Of a stretch of 39,985 nucleotides of DNA, positions 31,373-39,218 are shown piece after piece. Source of the stretch: Nitrospirota bacterium. GTDB lineage: Bacteria > Nitrospirota > Nitrospiria > Nitrospirales > Nitrospiraceae. A program made the translations under genes and the position numbers. The DNA lies in NCBI GenBank assembly GCA_004296885.1, contig SCVN01000009.1, positions 1 through 39,985 of the forward strand. The letters run 5' to 3'. The notes under the pieces were generated by a model that was not told the DNA's origin, ran no database searches, and was given only the letters and a program-made list of their open reading frames with translations. Every line of letters begins with the position of its first letter. Position 1 is the first letter of the stretch.

Positions 31373-32101
31373 TCAGGGCAGGATGATGGCCTGCTCGGGA
31401 TAGCCCAGGGCTTTCAGATTTCCTTCCAGCGCGTCCACCATCGGCGGAGGCCCGCAGAGGAAGACGACCGTATCGGAGCCCGGCGGCGGCAGGTGCGTGC
31501 GGAGCATGTCCGGCGTCACCCGCCCGACGCCCATCGACCACCCGGTGGGCGGTTGGCCGAGGACGTGGTAGCAGTGGAAATTGAGGTGCTCGCGGGCCGC
31601 TTGCTCGAACTCCTCCCGCAAAATGATATCGGCCTCGGTCTTGTTCGCGAAGACCAACCACAGTTCGACCGGCAAGCGCTTCGCCAGAATCCACCGGATG
31701 ATGGAGATCATCGGAGTGATGCCGGTGCCCCCGGCGACGAACCCGACCCTGGTCGCCATCCCGTCGACCCAGTGGCCTCCCGCGTACGGCCCGCTGATCT
31801 CCACCGTCTCGCCGACCCGGCGGTCGTGCAAATACTTGGAAACCGCCCCGGTTTCATACCGTTTCACGGTGAGTTCAAAAAATCCGAGGGTGCCGACGAG
31901 GGATGACGGCGTGTAGGGCCGCTTCACGGCCTTGCCGTTCACCGTGGCATGCACGGTCACATGATCGCCGGGCAGCAGATCCAGCGTGGCATCGGCCGGC
32001 AGGGCAAACCGGAACGTTTTGGTGTCGTGGGTTTCGGGACGAAGCTCGGCAAGGAGATAGGGGGTCGGGGTTTTCGTTTTGATGCGGATCACATCCGCCA
32101 T
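31373..32101 (-). CDS. Ferredoxin reductase-type FAD/NAD(P)H oxidoreductase
   Basis: A 242-residue flavin reductase of the ferredoxin-NADP reductase/cytochrome b5 reductase superfamily. The FAD barrel holds RPYTPSS (61-67) and the flavin-contact stretch YETGAVSKYLHDRRVGE; the nucleotide domain holds GGTGITPM (124-131) and the C-terminal FLCGPPPMVDAL. No iron-sulfur motif is visible, so it passes electrons between NAD(P)H and a separate partner, unknown here. It is probably cytosolic. A 61-residue protein gene lies 25 nt upstream, making a two-gene operon from the promoter at 32357-32385. The sigma-54 activator gene follows but has its own promoter. Confidence 0.9.
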   Translation of the reverse strand: MADVIRIKTKTPTPYLLAELRPETHDTKTFRFALPADATLDLLPGDHVTVHATVNGKAVKRPYTPSSLVGTLGFFELTVKRYETGAVSKYLHDRRVGETVEISGPYAGGHWVDGMATRVGFVAGGTGITPMISIIRWILAKRLPVELWLVFANKTEADIILREEFEQAAREHLNFHCYHVLGQPPTGWSMGVGRVTPDMLRTHLPPPGSDTVVFLCGPPPMVDALEGNLKALGYPEQAIILP

Positions 32102-32126
32102 GCAACCCCCGCGACGGATGGGCGAT

Positions 32127-32312
32127 CTAATTCCAGGTGACCTGATCCTGGTTCACCAGGAAGTCGATCAACTCGATGCTGTCCCGAAGCTCGGCTTGGG
32201 CATGCTCGGACATGGGGAGGATCGCCCCCACCGGCTTGCCCGCTTCCAGTTCTTCCAGGGCCGGCAGGCCATCGAGGCTGGACTTTTCAAGTTCCGAACG
32301 GAAGGCAGCCAT
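32127..32312 (-). CDS. Small conserved-looking hypothetical protein
   Basis: A 61-residue acidic protein, MAAFRSELEKSSLDGLPALE onward, ending LIDFLVNQDQVTWN. It has no membrane segment, cysteine or recognised domain; predicted helices flank a Pro-Met hinge (GAILPMSEHAQAELRDSIE). The ATG has AGGGAG about five nucleotides upstream. It is the first gene of the operon with the ferredoxin reductase-like protein and could be a partner or regulator of it; no function can be given. Confidence 0.65.
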   Translation of the reverse strand: MAAFRSELEKSSLDGLPALEELEAGKPVGAILPMSEHAQAELRDSIELIDFLVNQDQVTWN

Positions 32313-32356
32313 CGGCTCTCCCTACCTTCACCGGCCTATTCGACCGGTGTCTTCAA

Positions 32357-32385
32357 ATTATATAAGCAAGGAATAAGCAAGGAAT
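32357..32385 (-). promoter_or_regulatory. Promoter with 11-bp tandem repeats replacing the -35 box
   Basis: On the minus strand a perfect -10 TATAAT (32362-32357) is preceded by two exact tandem copies of ATTCCTTGCTT (32385-32375 and 32374-32364). No consensus -35 is found at 16-18 nt. Repeats one helical turn apart over the -35 region suggest binding of a dimeric activator. Confidence 0.5.
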
Positions 32386-32492
32386 GCGCCAAGTCAAGGG
32401 AACGAGTTCATCATACCACAAGAAGTCTTCCAAGAAAGGCCGGAGGCAAAACTCGCCGGCAGGGGAAAAATCAGCCGATCGGGGGCGTTGAG

Positions 32493-32726
32493 CAGGAGGT
32501 TCAAAATGGCCACCGCTTTCACCCTCCCAACCCCGGCGCGCCAAGACGCGCCATCTCCACGGGCGAGGCCGCAGAAAGCGAGGACCAGGAGGAGGGACAT
32601 ATCAAGCTTTGCTTGAACCGCTCGCTTCGATCACATGCGAGCGGATAGTTATTTTGCCCGCGCCCGATCGTATGCTGAGGGGTCGAGCGACCGAGAACAA
32701 AGCGGGAGGCCTTTTTCAACATCCTG
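32493..32726. repeat. Second, diverged MITE-like element (234 bp)
   Basis: The right end (32708-32726, GGCCTTTTTCAACATCCTG) is identical to the right end of the 20586-20708 element, and the adjoining stretch ending GAGAACAAAGC is nearly so. The left end CAGGAGGTTCAAAATGGCC (32493-32511) matches its inverted partner at 16 of 19 positions, and GGGCGAGGCCGCAG follows at 32561. The middle is longer than in the first copy. It abuts the beta-helix gene stop codon at 32727. The surrounding gap 32313-32726 (414 bp) otherwise holds only the promoter at 32357-32385; I see no gene in it. Confidence 0.55.
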
Positions 32727-33755
32727 TCATGGGCGCGCGCTCATTGGAGGCAACGCCCCGAGATAGGCAAACTCGCCCCGTCGGACCAGGGGCGTCTCGG
32801 GACGGAGCCGAAAATCATCCCGCTGCGGATCGACGAACAGCGGGTCCCCGACGATGTCCGACTCCCCTTTCAGCTCCGCTTGTCCATCGGCCGGCTCGGT
32901 CCGGCGATATTCGGACTCGCTGTTGTAGAGCGCATTGGTGGAGAGGGTCGCCAGACTCGAGGGCCCCAGCAGGAAGCCCACTTTATTGAGTCCCACGATG
33001 TTCCCGGAGGCCACGCTGCTGGAGGCCCCGAGAAAGGCGGCCCCGCCGCCATTCTTCACAATCGTGTTGCTCACTAATATCGCGCGGGCCTTATCCGTGA
33101 CCACCACCCCTTCGAACAGGCTGCGGACGATCACGTTCCGCTCCAGCCGCACGTCGGACCTGCCGGCGATGATGACGCCGTGGTCGTTGTCGTGGATGTA
33201 ATTGCCCACCAGCGTGGCTTGCGAGTCGGCAAATTGGACCCCGGTCGTTTCGCTTCCCCCGATGTCGCATTGTTCGATCCGGACATCCTGGACCTGCTGC
33301 CCGAATACCATCCCATTGATGCGGATATGGTGCAGCCGGATGTTGCGTCCGTTGAAGATGCCCATCGCATGCCCGCCGTGTTCATAGATGGTCAGGCCGC
33401 TGATTTCGATCTCCGTCGCCCCGTAGGGCCACTTGCCGATATGGAAGACGCCGACCCGCTCGCGGCCCAGGACTTTGACCCGGTCCGCCCCCGCCCCGAT
33501 CAGCTTCAACCGTTCCTTGCTGTGAATCGTGACATCTTCCCGATACTCCCCCGCCTTGACTTGTACCGTGTCCCCATCGTGGGCGTCGTCGATCGCATCC
33601 TGGATGGACGTGAATTGGCCGGACCCGTCTCCCGCCACGACCAGCGTGCGCGGCCCCTGGTTCGCAGGCTTGCCGTCGGGGATCGCCAGGGCCGTGCCGT
33701 GGCCCAGGCACAGAAATAGGATCAGGAGGACGGTCGGTCGGATGGCCGCATGCAT
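32727..33755 (-). CDS. Exported right-handed beta-helix protein
   Basis: A 342-residue secreted protein. The signal peptide is about 1-24 ([17 protein letters not shown]). The mature chain begins [20 protein letters not shown] and [19 protein letters not shown], the typical first coil of pectin-lyase-like/DUF1565 proteins, followed by many 20-25 residue coils such as [49 protein letters not shown] and [19 protein letters not shown]. It may bind or cleave a polysaccharide, but no catalytic residues can be assigned. ATG 33755 (MHAAIRP) is chosen because a strong promoter lies just upstream; the frame is open to 33887. A MITE-like repeat touches its stop codon. Confidence 0.85.
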   Translation of the reverse strand: MHAAIRPTVLLILFLCLGHGTALAIPDGKPANQGPRTLVVAGDGSGQFTSIQDAIDDAHDGDTVQVKAGEYREDVTIHSKERLKLIGAGADRVKVLGRERVGVFHIGKWPYGATEIEISGLTIYEHGGHAMGIFNGRNIRLHHIRINGMVFGQQVQDVRIEQCDIGGSETTGVQFADSQATLVGNYIHDNDHGVIIAGRSDVRLERNVIVRSLFEGVVVTDKARAILVSNTIVKNGGGAAFLGASSSVASGNIVGLNKVGFLLGPSSLATLSTNALYNSESEYRRTEPADGQAELKGESDIVGDPLFVDPQRDDFRLRPETPLVRRGEFAYLGALPPMSARP

Positions 33756-33761
33756 GCGAGC

Positions 33762-33791
33762 GTGATACAGGGAACGCCCACGGTCTGTCAA
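33762..33791 (-). promoter_or_regulatory. Predicted leaderless-type promoter of the beta-helix gene
   Basis: Minus strand: perfect -35 TTGACA (33791-33786), 18 nt, TATCAC (33767-33762), then 6 nt to ATG 33755. It is back to back with the coaE promoter. Confidence 0.6.
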
Positions 33792-33811
33792 CCCGGCTCC
33801 GAACGAGTTCC

Positions 33812-33840
33812 TTGTGAGGGCCGCGGGCCCGTGGTATCCT
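33812..33840 (+). promoter_or_regulatory. Predicted leaderless-type promoter of coaE
   Basis: TTGTGA (33812-33817), 17 nt, TATCCT (33835-33840), then 6 nt to ATG 33847, with no Shine-Dalgarno sequence. Confidence 0.5.
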
Positions 33841-33846
33841 TCGCCC

Positions 33847-34449
33847 ATGATCCTGGTGGGGCTGACAGGCGGACTGGCGACCGGCAAGAGCTCGGTCGCG
33901 CGCCTCTTTCAAGACAACGGAGCCTACGTCATCGACGCCGACGAACTGGCGCGGCAGGTCGTCCAGCCGGGCAAGCCGGCCTGGTGCGATATCGTGCGCA
34001 CCTTCGGCAAACAGGTCGTGAATCCGGATCGCACGCTGAACCGCGCAGCCCTCGCCGAGGTGATCTTCCGGAACGAGGCCAAACGCCGGCGGCTGAATGC
34101 CATCGTCCATCCGCGCGTCGCACGGGCGCAAGCGAGGCTGACGGCGGCGATCGCCAAGAAAGACCCCAACGCCATCGTCCTCTACGATGTCCCCCTGCTC
34201 TTCGAAGCCGGCGTGGATCAACGGGTGGACAAGATCATCGTCGTGACCGCGGACCGGGCCACTCAAATCAAACGCCTCATGACCCGCAACGGCTTCACAC
34301 GCGCCGAAGCGCTCCGCCGTCTCCGCGCCCAGATGCCGCTGCGGGAGAAGATCGCCAGAGCCGACGAGGTGATCGACGGCACGTTGTCGTTCGCACAAAC
34401 CAAAGGCGAAGTGGAACGGATCGTTTCGGAGCTCAAGCCGCTCGCCTGA
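33847..34449 (+). CDS. coaE: Dephospho-CoA kinase
   Basis: A 200-residue cytosolic kinase that phosphorylates dephospho-CoA with ATP, the last step of coenzyme A synthesis. The P-loop GGLATGKSS (8-16) follows the first strand MILVGLTGG. Other family marks are [16 protein letters not shown], the [18 protein letters not shown] segment, [15 protein letters not shown] and the lid region [17 protein letters not shown]. The length is normal. ATG 33847 matches the family start; the frame is open upstream to 33814 but that part overlaps the promoter. It is the first gene of a likely coaE-trxB-thiI cluster and divergent from the beta-helix gene. Confidence 0.96.
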   Translation: MILVGLTGGLATGKSSVARLFQDNGAYVIDADELARQVVQPGKPAWCDIVRTFGKQVVNPDRTLNRAALAEVIFRNEAKRRRLNAIVHPRVARAQARLTAAIAKKDPNAIVLYDVPLLFEAGVDQRVDKIIVVTADRATQIKRLMTRNGFTRAEALRRLRAQMPLREKIARADEVIDGTLSFAQTKGEVERIVSELKPLA

Positions 34450-34480
34450 TTTCCGGCTTCCGCTCGCCCCTTCCCTGTGT

Positions 34481-34486
34481 TACATT
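34481..34486 (+). promoter_or_regulatory. Candidate -10 element before trxB
   Basis: TACATT lies 7 nt before ATG 34494 in a gap with no Shine-Dalgarno sequence. No clear -35 is seen; trxB may also be read from coaE. Confidence 0.3.
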
Positions 34487-34493
34487 TCCTTTC

Positions 34494-35411
34494 ATGCATC
34501 AGGTCGTCATCATCGGATCGGGGCCGGCCGGGCTGACCGCCGCCATCTATGCGGCGCGGGCCAACCTGTCGCCGCTGCTCATCGAAGGGCTCCAGGCCGG
34601 AGGCCAGTTGACCACCACCACCGAGGTGGAAAACTATCCGGGCTTCGAGCAGGGCATCCAGGGTCCGGAATTGATGAAAGTCATGCGGGCCCAGGCGGAG
34701 CGGTTCGGCACGGAATTTCTCACCGGCGACGTGTCCGCCGTCGATCTCGGCCGGAAGCCGTTCACCATCACCGTCGAAGGGGAACGGCGGATCGAGACCA
34801 AGACGCTGATCATCGCCACCGGCGCCTCGGCCATTCACATCGGACTCCCCAACGAATCGCGGCTGACGGGCCACGGCGTCTCCACCTGCGCGACCTGCGA
34901 CGGCTTTTTCTTTCGCGGAAAGGAACTGGTCGTCGTCGGAGGGGGGGACAGCGCCATGGAAGAGGCGAACTTCCTCACGAAATTCGCCACCAAGGTGTCC
35001 GTCGTCCATCGGCGGGACAAGCTGCGCGCCTCCAAGATCATGCAGGACCGGGCGATGAAAAACGAGAAAATCGCCTTCGTCTGGAATTCCGTCGTGGAGG
35101 ACATCACCGGCGACCAGGTGGTGACCGGCGTCCGTTTGCGCAACGTCGTCACCGGCAAAACATCGCAGTTGCCTTGCGCCGGTGTCTTTGTGGCCATCGG
35201 GCACAGTCCCAACACCGGCTTGTTCAAGGGCCAGGTCGGGATGGACGCCAAGGGGTATCTCCTGACCACACAGGGCACGGCCACCAACGTGCCCGGCGTC
35301 TTCGCCGCCGGCGATGTCCAGGATGCCCGCTATCGCCAGGCGATCACCGCCGCCGGCTCCGGCTGCATGGCCGCCATCGACGCCGAGCGATTCCTGGACA
35401 ACCAAGGTTGA
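34494..35411 (+). CDS. trxB: Thioredoxin-disulfide reductase
   Basis: A 305-residue flavoprotein that transfers electrons from NADPH to thioredoxin in the cytosol. The FAD motif is [20 protein letters not shown] (4-23), the redox pair Cys132/Cys135 is in [10 protein letters not shown], the NADPH fold is [15 protein letters not shown] with HRRDKLRAS binding the 2'-phosphate, and the second FAD motif is [15 protein letters not shown]. Length and residue order are normal for bacterial TrxB. It starts 44 nt after coaE. A TACATT element lies seven nucleotides before the ATG and no Shine-Dalgarno sequence is seen. It could supply reducing power to MsrA and other thiol enzymes encoded in this window. 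Confidence 0.96.
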   Translation: MHQVVIIGSGPAGLTAAIYAARANLSPLLIEGLQAGGQLTTTTEVENYPGFEQGIQGPELMKVMRAQAERFGTEFLTGDVSAVDLGRKPFTITVEGERRIETKTLIIATGASAIHIGLPNESRLTGHGVSTCATCDGFFFRGKELVVVGGGDSAMEEANFLTKFATKVSVVHRRDKLRASKIMQDRAMKNEKIAFVWNSVVEDITGDQVVTGVRLRNVVTGKTSQLPCAGVFVAIGHSPNTGLFKGQVGMDAKGYLLTTQGTATNVPGVFAAGDVQDARYRQAITAAGSGCMAAIDAERFLDNQG

Positions 35412-35464
35412 GGCCGAGGTTAAGGTTGAGCGACAACCGTCCTGGACCCCAACCTGCGAAGCCT

Positions 35465-36643
35465 ATGCGCTGCGCGATCATCCATTACCACGAACTCGCC
35501 CTCAAGGGACGCAACCGTCCCTACTTCGAACAACGGCTCGTTAGAAATATCCGGCTCGTTCTGCGCGATCTTGGGGTCGGACAGGTGGACGCCCTGCCCG
35601 GCCGCATCCGCGTCGTCCTCAAAGACGAGACCTCCTGGGATGCCGTCAACGAACGGCTGAAGCGGGTCTTTGGGATCGCGCACTATTCGCTCGCCCACTC
35701 GGTGCCGCTGGACCTGGCACGCCCCAACCTCGACGCACTCAAGGAAGCCGTCGGCCGGGAAGTGGCGCCCCAGTCGTTCGCCACCTTCCGCGTCTCGACC
35801 AAACGGGCCGACAAGCGCTTTCCCTTTACCTCGGTGGACGTGGACCGGGATGTCGGCGCCCACCTCTGCCGGCTCACCGGCAAGAAGGTCAACCTGAGCC
35901 GCCCGGACCTGACCGTGCAGATCGAGCTGCTGGCCAAAGCCGCCTACTATTCGACCAAGAAAGAAGCGGGATCGGGCGGATTGCCGGTCGGTATCAGCGG
36001 AAAGGTGGCCTGCTGTATTTCCGGCGGCATCGACTCTCCGGTCGCCGCCCACCGCATGATGAAGCGCGGCTGCCGGGCCGTCTTTGTCCATTTCCACGGC
36101 CGCCCCTACGTGAGCCGCGCCTCGGAGGAAAAGGTCCGGGAAATCGTCCGGCTCCTGACGCAATACCAGTGCTACTCGCGCCTGTATCTGGTGCCGTTCG
36201 GGGAGATTCAGCGGCAGATCGTACTGGGCGCGCCAGCCGCCTTTCGCATCGTCCTGTACCGCCGGATGATGCTCCGCATCGCCGAGGAGCTGGCGCGGAA
36301 GGAGCGCTGCTGGGCCCTGGTCACCGGAGACAGCCTCGGCCAGGTGGCCTCGCAAACGCCGGAGAACTTGAGCGTGGTGCAGGAAGCGGCGCAGTTGCCG
36401 ATCCTGCGTCCGCTGATCGGCATGGACAAGATCGAGATCACCGAGCAGGCGGAGCGGATCGGCACGTTCGAGACCTCCATCGAACCGGACCAGGACTGCT
36501 GCTCGCTCTTCGTCCCACCGCATCCCAGCACCAAGACCGGACTGGACACGATCCGGAAAATCGAGCGCGCGTTCGACCTCGTCGCCCTGGTCAAGCAGGG
36601 ACTGGAGCAGGCGGAGTTGGCCGAATTCTCTTTCCCGACTTAG
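35465..36643 (+). CDS. thiI: tRNA 4-thiouridine synthase, short form
   Basis: A 392-residue ThiI. An N-terminal ferredoxin-like and THUMP region (about 1-165, with HYHELALKGRNRPYFEQRL) binds tRNA. The PP-loop ATPase domain carries ISGGIDSPVAAHRMMKRG (SGGIDS at 186-191). It adenylates U8 and makes 4-thiouridine, and in some bacteria also supplies sulfur to thiamine synthesis. The C-terminal rhodanese domain of E. coli ThiI (482 residues) is absent; the chain ends soon after the EPDQDCCSLF cysteines, as in Bacillus-type enzymes. It follows trxB by 53 nt, where AAGGTTGAG occurs twice (35404-35412 and 35422-35430). Its stop overlaps the convergent SRPBCC gene by 4 nt. Confidence 0.93.
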   Translation: MRCAIIHYHELALKGRNRPYFEQRLVRNIRLVLRDLGVGQVDALPGRIRVVLKDETSWDAVNERLKRVFGIAHYSLAHSVPLDLARPNLDALKEAVGREVAPQSFATFRVSTKRADKRFPFTSVDVDRDVGAHLCRLTGKKVNLSRPDLTVQIELLAKAAYYSTKKEAGSGGLPVGISGKVACCISGGIDSPVAAHRMMKRGCRAVFVHFHGRPYVSRASEEKVREIVRLLTQYQCYSRLYLVPFGEIQRQIVLGAPAAFRIVLYRRMMLRIAEELARKERCWALVTGDSLGQVASQTPENLSVVQEAAQLPILRPLIGMDKIEITEQAERIGTFETSIEPDQDCCSLFVPPHPSTKTGLDTIRKIERAFDLVALVKQGLEQAELAEFSFPT

Positions 36644-37260
36644 CGCGCCTGCGCCCGCGCGAGAGCCGTCTCCCGCAGGATGCGGAAGTGCTTCTCCAAT
36701 TGCCGCTTCAGCTCCAACGCCACGAGCCAATCGGGAGCCAGGGTCTTCACCTCTACGAGCAGGGTGAACTCCGCCTTCGTGGCCGCGGCGCTTCCATCCG
36801 GGCCAAGCGTCCACGTCCGCTCATATCGTTTGAAGTCCCCTTCCAGAAACGTCGTGACCAGCCCGCCGCCGGGCGGCACTCGGTTGTCGCACATGAGACG
36901 GCTTTCACCGGGCAAGATGGGGTGCCGGATGTAGAGCTCCGTGATCACCCTGTCCGACCGGCGGTCCAGACGCGCCATGCGCATGGTCACCCCGAACAGG
37001 TGCGGCCAGTTTTCATAGTCCGTCAGCACTTGCTGCACCACGGACGGAGGGACCGGCAGGCGGAGCGAGGCGGTGGCTCGGAGTCCACCGGCTGGATCGC
37101 CGGTCACGGTCAGCGTCATCTGGTCCTGCGCAGAAGCCGAGAGCGCGGCGCAGGGAGCGATGACCACGCCGGCCCAGGCCAGCAGCCCCCCAAGCAACGT
37201 GGCGGCCCGGCGGCCGAAACGCGGCGCAGGGACAATGGAAAGGCGAGGGTTAGGATTCAT
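36640..37260 (-). CDS. SRPBCC/START-like exported protein
   Basis: A 206-residue protein with an N-terminal signal or anchor (about 15-45, RRAATLLGGLLAWAGVVIAP ... SASA). The rest fits the SRPBCC/polyketide cyclase fold: a first strand LTVTGDPAGGLRATASLRLP, then PPSVVQQVLTDYENWPHLFG (the conserved D-Y-xx-W-P segment), IRHPILPGESRLMCDN, RTWTLGPDGSAAATKAEFTL, and a long C-terminal helix VALELKRQLEKHFRILRETA. Such proteins bind hydrophobic ligands; the ligand is unknown. ATG 37260 lies inside the last codons of the upstream hybrid kinase (11-nt overlap), so translation is probably coupled to it. Its 3' end overlaps thiI by 4 nt. Confidence 0.82.
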   Translation of the reverse strand: MNPNPRLSIVPAPRFGRRAATLLGGLLAWAGVVIAPCAALSASAQDQMTLTVTGDPAGGLRATASLRLPVPPSVVQQVLTDYENWPHLFGVTMRMARLDRRSDRVITELYIRHPILPGESRLMCDNRVPPGGGLVTTFLEGDFKRYERTWTLGPDGSAAATKAEFTLLVEVKTLAPDWLVALELKRQLEKHFRILRETALARAQAR

Positions 37261-39145
37261 CCAACAAGCTTCGAACGGTGCGCAGCAAGAGGTCCGATGA
37301 GAAGGGCTTCTGCAAGAAGGCCCGATTCGCATCCGACAGTTCCCGAAGATCGACCGGCTGATCGGTATAGCCGGACATATAGAGCACTTTCAGGTTCGGA
37401 TACCGCGGAACCAGCCGCTGAACGAGAGCTTGCCCCCCTAACGTAGGCATGACCAGATCCACCACCGCCAGGTGGATCGGCCCTGCGTGGTCCCGACACA
37501 CCTGGAGCGCCGCCTGGCCATCCTCTGCTTCCAGGACCCGATAGCCCTTCTCCCTGAGAGCCGCGCGCAGCACTTTGCGCACCGCCAGCTCGTCTTCGGC
37601 GATCAGAATCGTCTCGGTGCCTGTGAGCGGCCCGGTTGACGATTTCTCCGGACTCAATTCGTCCGCGGCCTGAACCACCGCCGGCAGCAGGATCGTAAAA
37701 CAGGTGCCCTGTCCCGGCTGACTGGCGACCCGAATATGGCCCCCGGTCTGCGCGATCAATCCATACACGGTGGACAAGCCCAGACCGGTACCCTTGCCCA
37801 CCTCCTTGGTGGTAAAAAACGGTTCGAAGATCCGCGCGAGCACCTCAGGCTGCATGCCGCAGCCCGTATCGCGCACGGTGAGCCTCACGTACGCGCCGCG
37901 CGGAATCCCCGGATAGGCCTCACCCGCATTCTCCCAGAGGGTCAGTTGGGAGGTCGCGATCGTCACCACGCCGCCTTTCGGCATGGCGTCCCGCGCGTTG
38001 TTCACCAAATTGAGCAACACCTGCCCGATCTGCGCCGGGTCCGCCTTGACCCGCGGCAGATCCGGCGCCAGTTCCACCTCCAGCTTGATGGACTCGCCGA
38101 TCAGCCGGTCCAACATCCGGTGTTGCTCCACGATAATCGCATTGAAATCCAGGACCCGCGGCATGATCACTTGCCGCCGGCTGAACGCCAACAATTGGTT
38201 CGTGAGGCTCGCGGCCCGGTCCGCCGACTGTTCGATCCCTTCGACGTCCCGCCGCAGGGCCTCCTGCTTCGCCAGCCCGGGCAGGAGGAAATAGCAATAG
38301 CCCTTGATGACCTGGAGAATGTTGTTGAACTCGTGGGCGATGCCGCCCGCCAACTTGCCGACCGCTTCCATCTTCTGCGATTGGAGCAGTTGTTCCTCGC
38401 TCTGCTTGAGCGCCGCCTCGGTCTGCCGCCGCTGCTCGATCTCCGCCGTCAGGTCCGTGTTCAGCCGCTCGGCCCTCTCCTTGGCGTCCGTGAGATAGGC
38501 GATCAGCTCGCGATTCTCATGGCGCAGATTGAGCGAGGCGACGATCGTCACATGCGTGCGCCAGGCGGTTGCCCAAAGGGCGGCCCCATACAGGACCGCC
38601 ATGAGGCCCATGAACAGATGCACCTCGTCGCCCATGGTCAGCAAGCGGACGGTCAGCGGGATCAACAAGGGAAGAACAAAACAGAGGAACGCAGGCTTGC
38701 TCGCCGGCAGGTAGGCGGCGGCGCCCGACACCATACCGGCCAGCACGAAGACGAGAAACATCTGGTGCGCGATGGAGTCGACGGGAAAGAGCAGGGACCC
38801 GGTGATTCCCCAGCCGATCCCCAGGAGGCCGGTGACTATGACATAACGCCGGTGCCACAGAGGGGCCGCCGCCACCCGGTCCGCCGCCTGCCAATAACGG
38901 TAAGCGAGACCGAGCCGCCCGAGGGCCACCACCAGCAAATAGGCGATACAGGGCGCGAGGACCACGGTGGGAATGACGTCGCGCTGGATATAGGCGATGA
39001 ACAGGCCGTTCACCACCGTGACCAGCGAGGCGTCGCGCGATCCCCGGTAGACGACCGCGACTTGGTCCGCAAAGACCAGCGGCGCGCGGGCTTCCGGAAT
39101 CGCCGGCATCTCCTGATCGGCGAATTTTGGAATCGTTAACGACAC
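37250..39145 (-). CDS. Hybrid histidine kinase with six-helix membrane sensor
   Basis: A 631-residue protein. About six membrane helices (40-195) form an integral sensor without a large periplasmic loop. A coiled coil (205-255) leads to HisKA with His271 (GGIAHEFNN), HATPase (N-box [28 protein letters not shown]) and a receiver with Asp563 ([11 protein letters not shown]) and Lys in LQKPFSS. GTG 39145 is preferred because AAGGAGG lies seven nucleotides upstream; the longer frame to 39199 adds residues without a ribosome site. It is a close paralogue of the kinase immediately upstream (39219 onward), including a 118-bp identical stretch, and its stop overlaps the SRPBCC start. Confidence 0.92.
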   Translation of the reverse strand: MSLTIPKFADQEMPAIPEARAPLVFADQVAVVYRGSRDASLVTVVNGLFIAYIQRDVIPTVVLAPCIAYLLVVALGRLGLAYRYWQAADRVAAAPLWHRRYVIVTGLLGIGWGITGSLLFPVDSIAHQMFLVFVLAGMVSGAAAYLPASKPAFLCFVLPLLIPLTVRLLTMGDEVHLFMGLMAVLYGAALWATAWRTHVTIVASLNLRHENRELIAYLTDAKERAERLNTDLTAEIEQRRQTEAALKQSEEQLLQSQKMEAVGKLAGGIAHEFNNILQVIKGYCYFLLPGLAKQEALRRDVEGIEQSADRAASLTNQLLAFSRRQVIMPRVLDFNAIIVEQHRMLDRLIGESIKLEVELAPDLPRVKADPAQIGQVLLNLVNNARDAMPKGGVVTIATSQLTLWENAGEAYPGIPRGAYVRLTVRDTGCGMQPEVLARIFEPFFTTKEVGKGTGLGLSTVYGLIAQTGGHIRVASQPGQGTCFTILLPAVVQAADELSPEKSSTGPLTGTETILIAEDELAVRKVLRAALREKGYRVLEAEDGQAALQVCRDHAGPIHLAVVDLVMPTLGGQALVQRLVPRYPNLKVLYMSGYTDQPVDLRELSDANRAFLQKPFSSDLLLRTVRSLLDES

Positions 39146-39218
39146 CGCGCCGCCTCCTTCAGGACTCCGCCTGTACCCGCGACGACAACCTTGTATCAAG
39201 GAGCGACCCGTTCAACGA

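Noticed and set aside
32394-32600. A 68-codon minus-strand frame with a hydrophobic start
   Set aside because: It starts inside the second MITE-like element, has no ribosome site, and the hydrophobic stretch is not followed by a plausible protein.
33750-35411. A 553-codon frame suggesting a coaE-trxB fusion
   Set aside because: The upstream part is out of frame with coaE and has no protein character; trxB starts normally at 34494.
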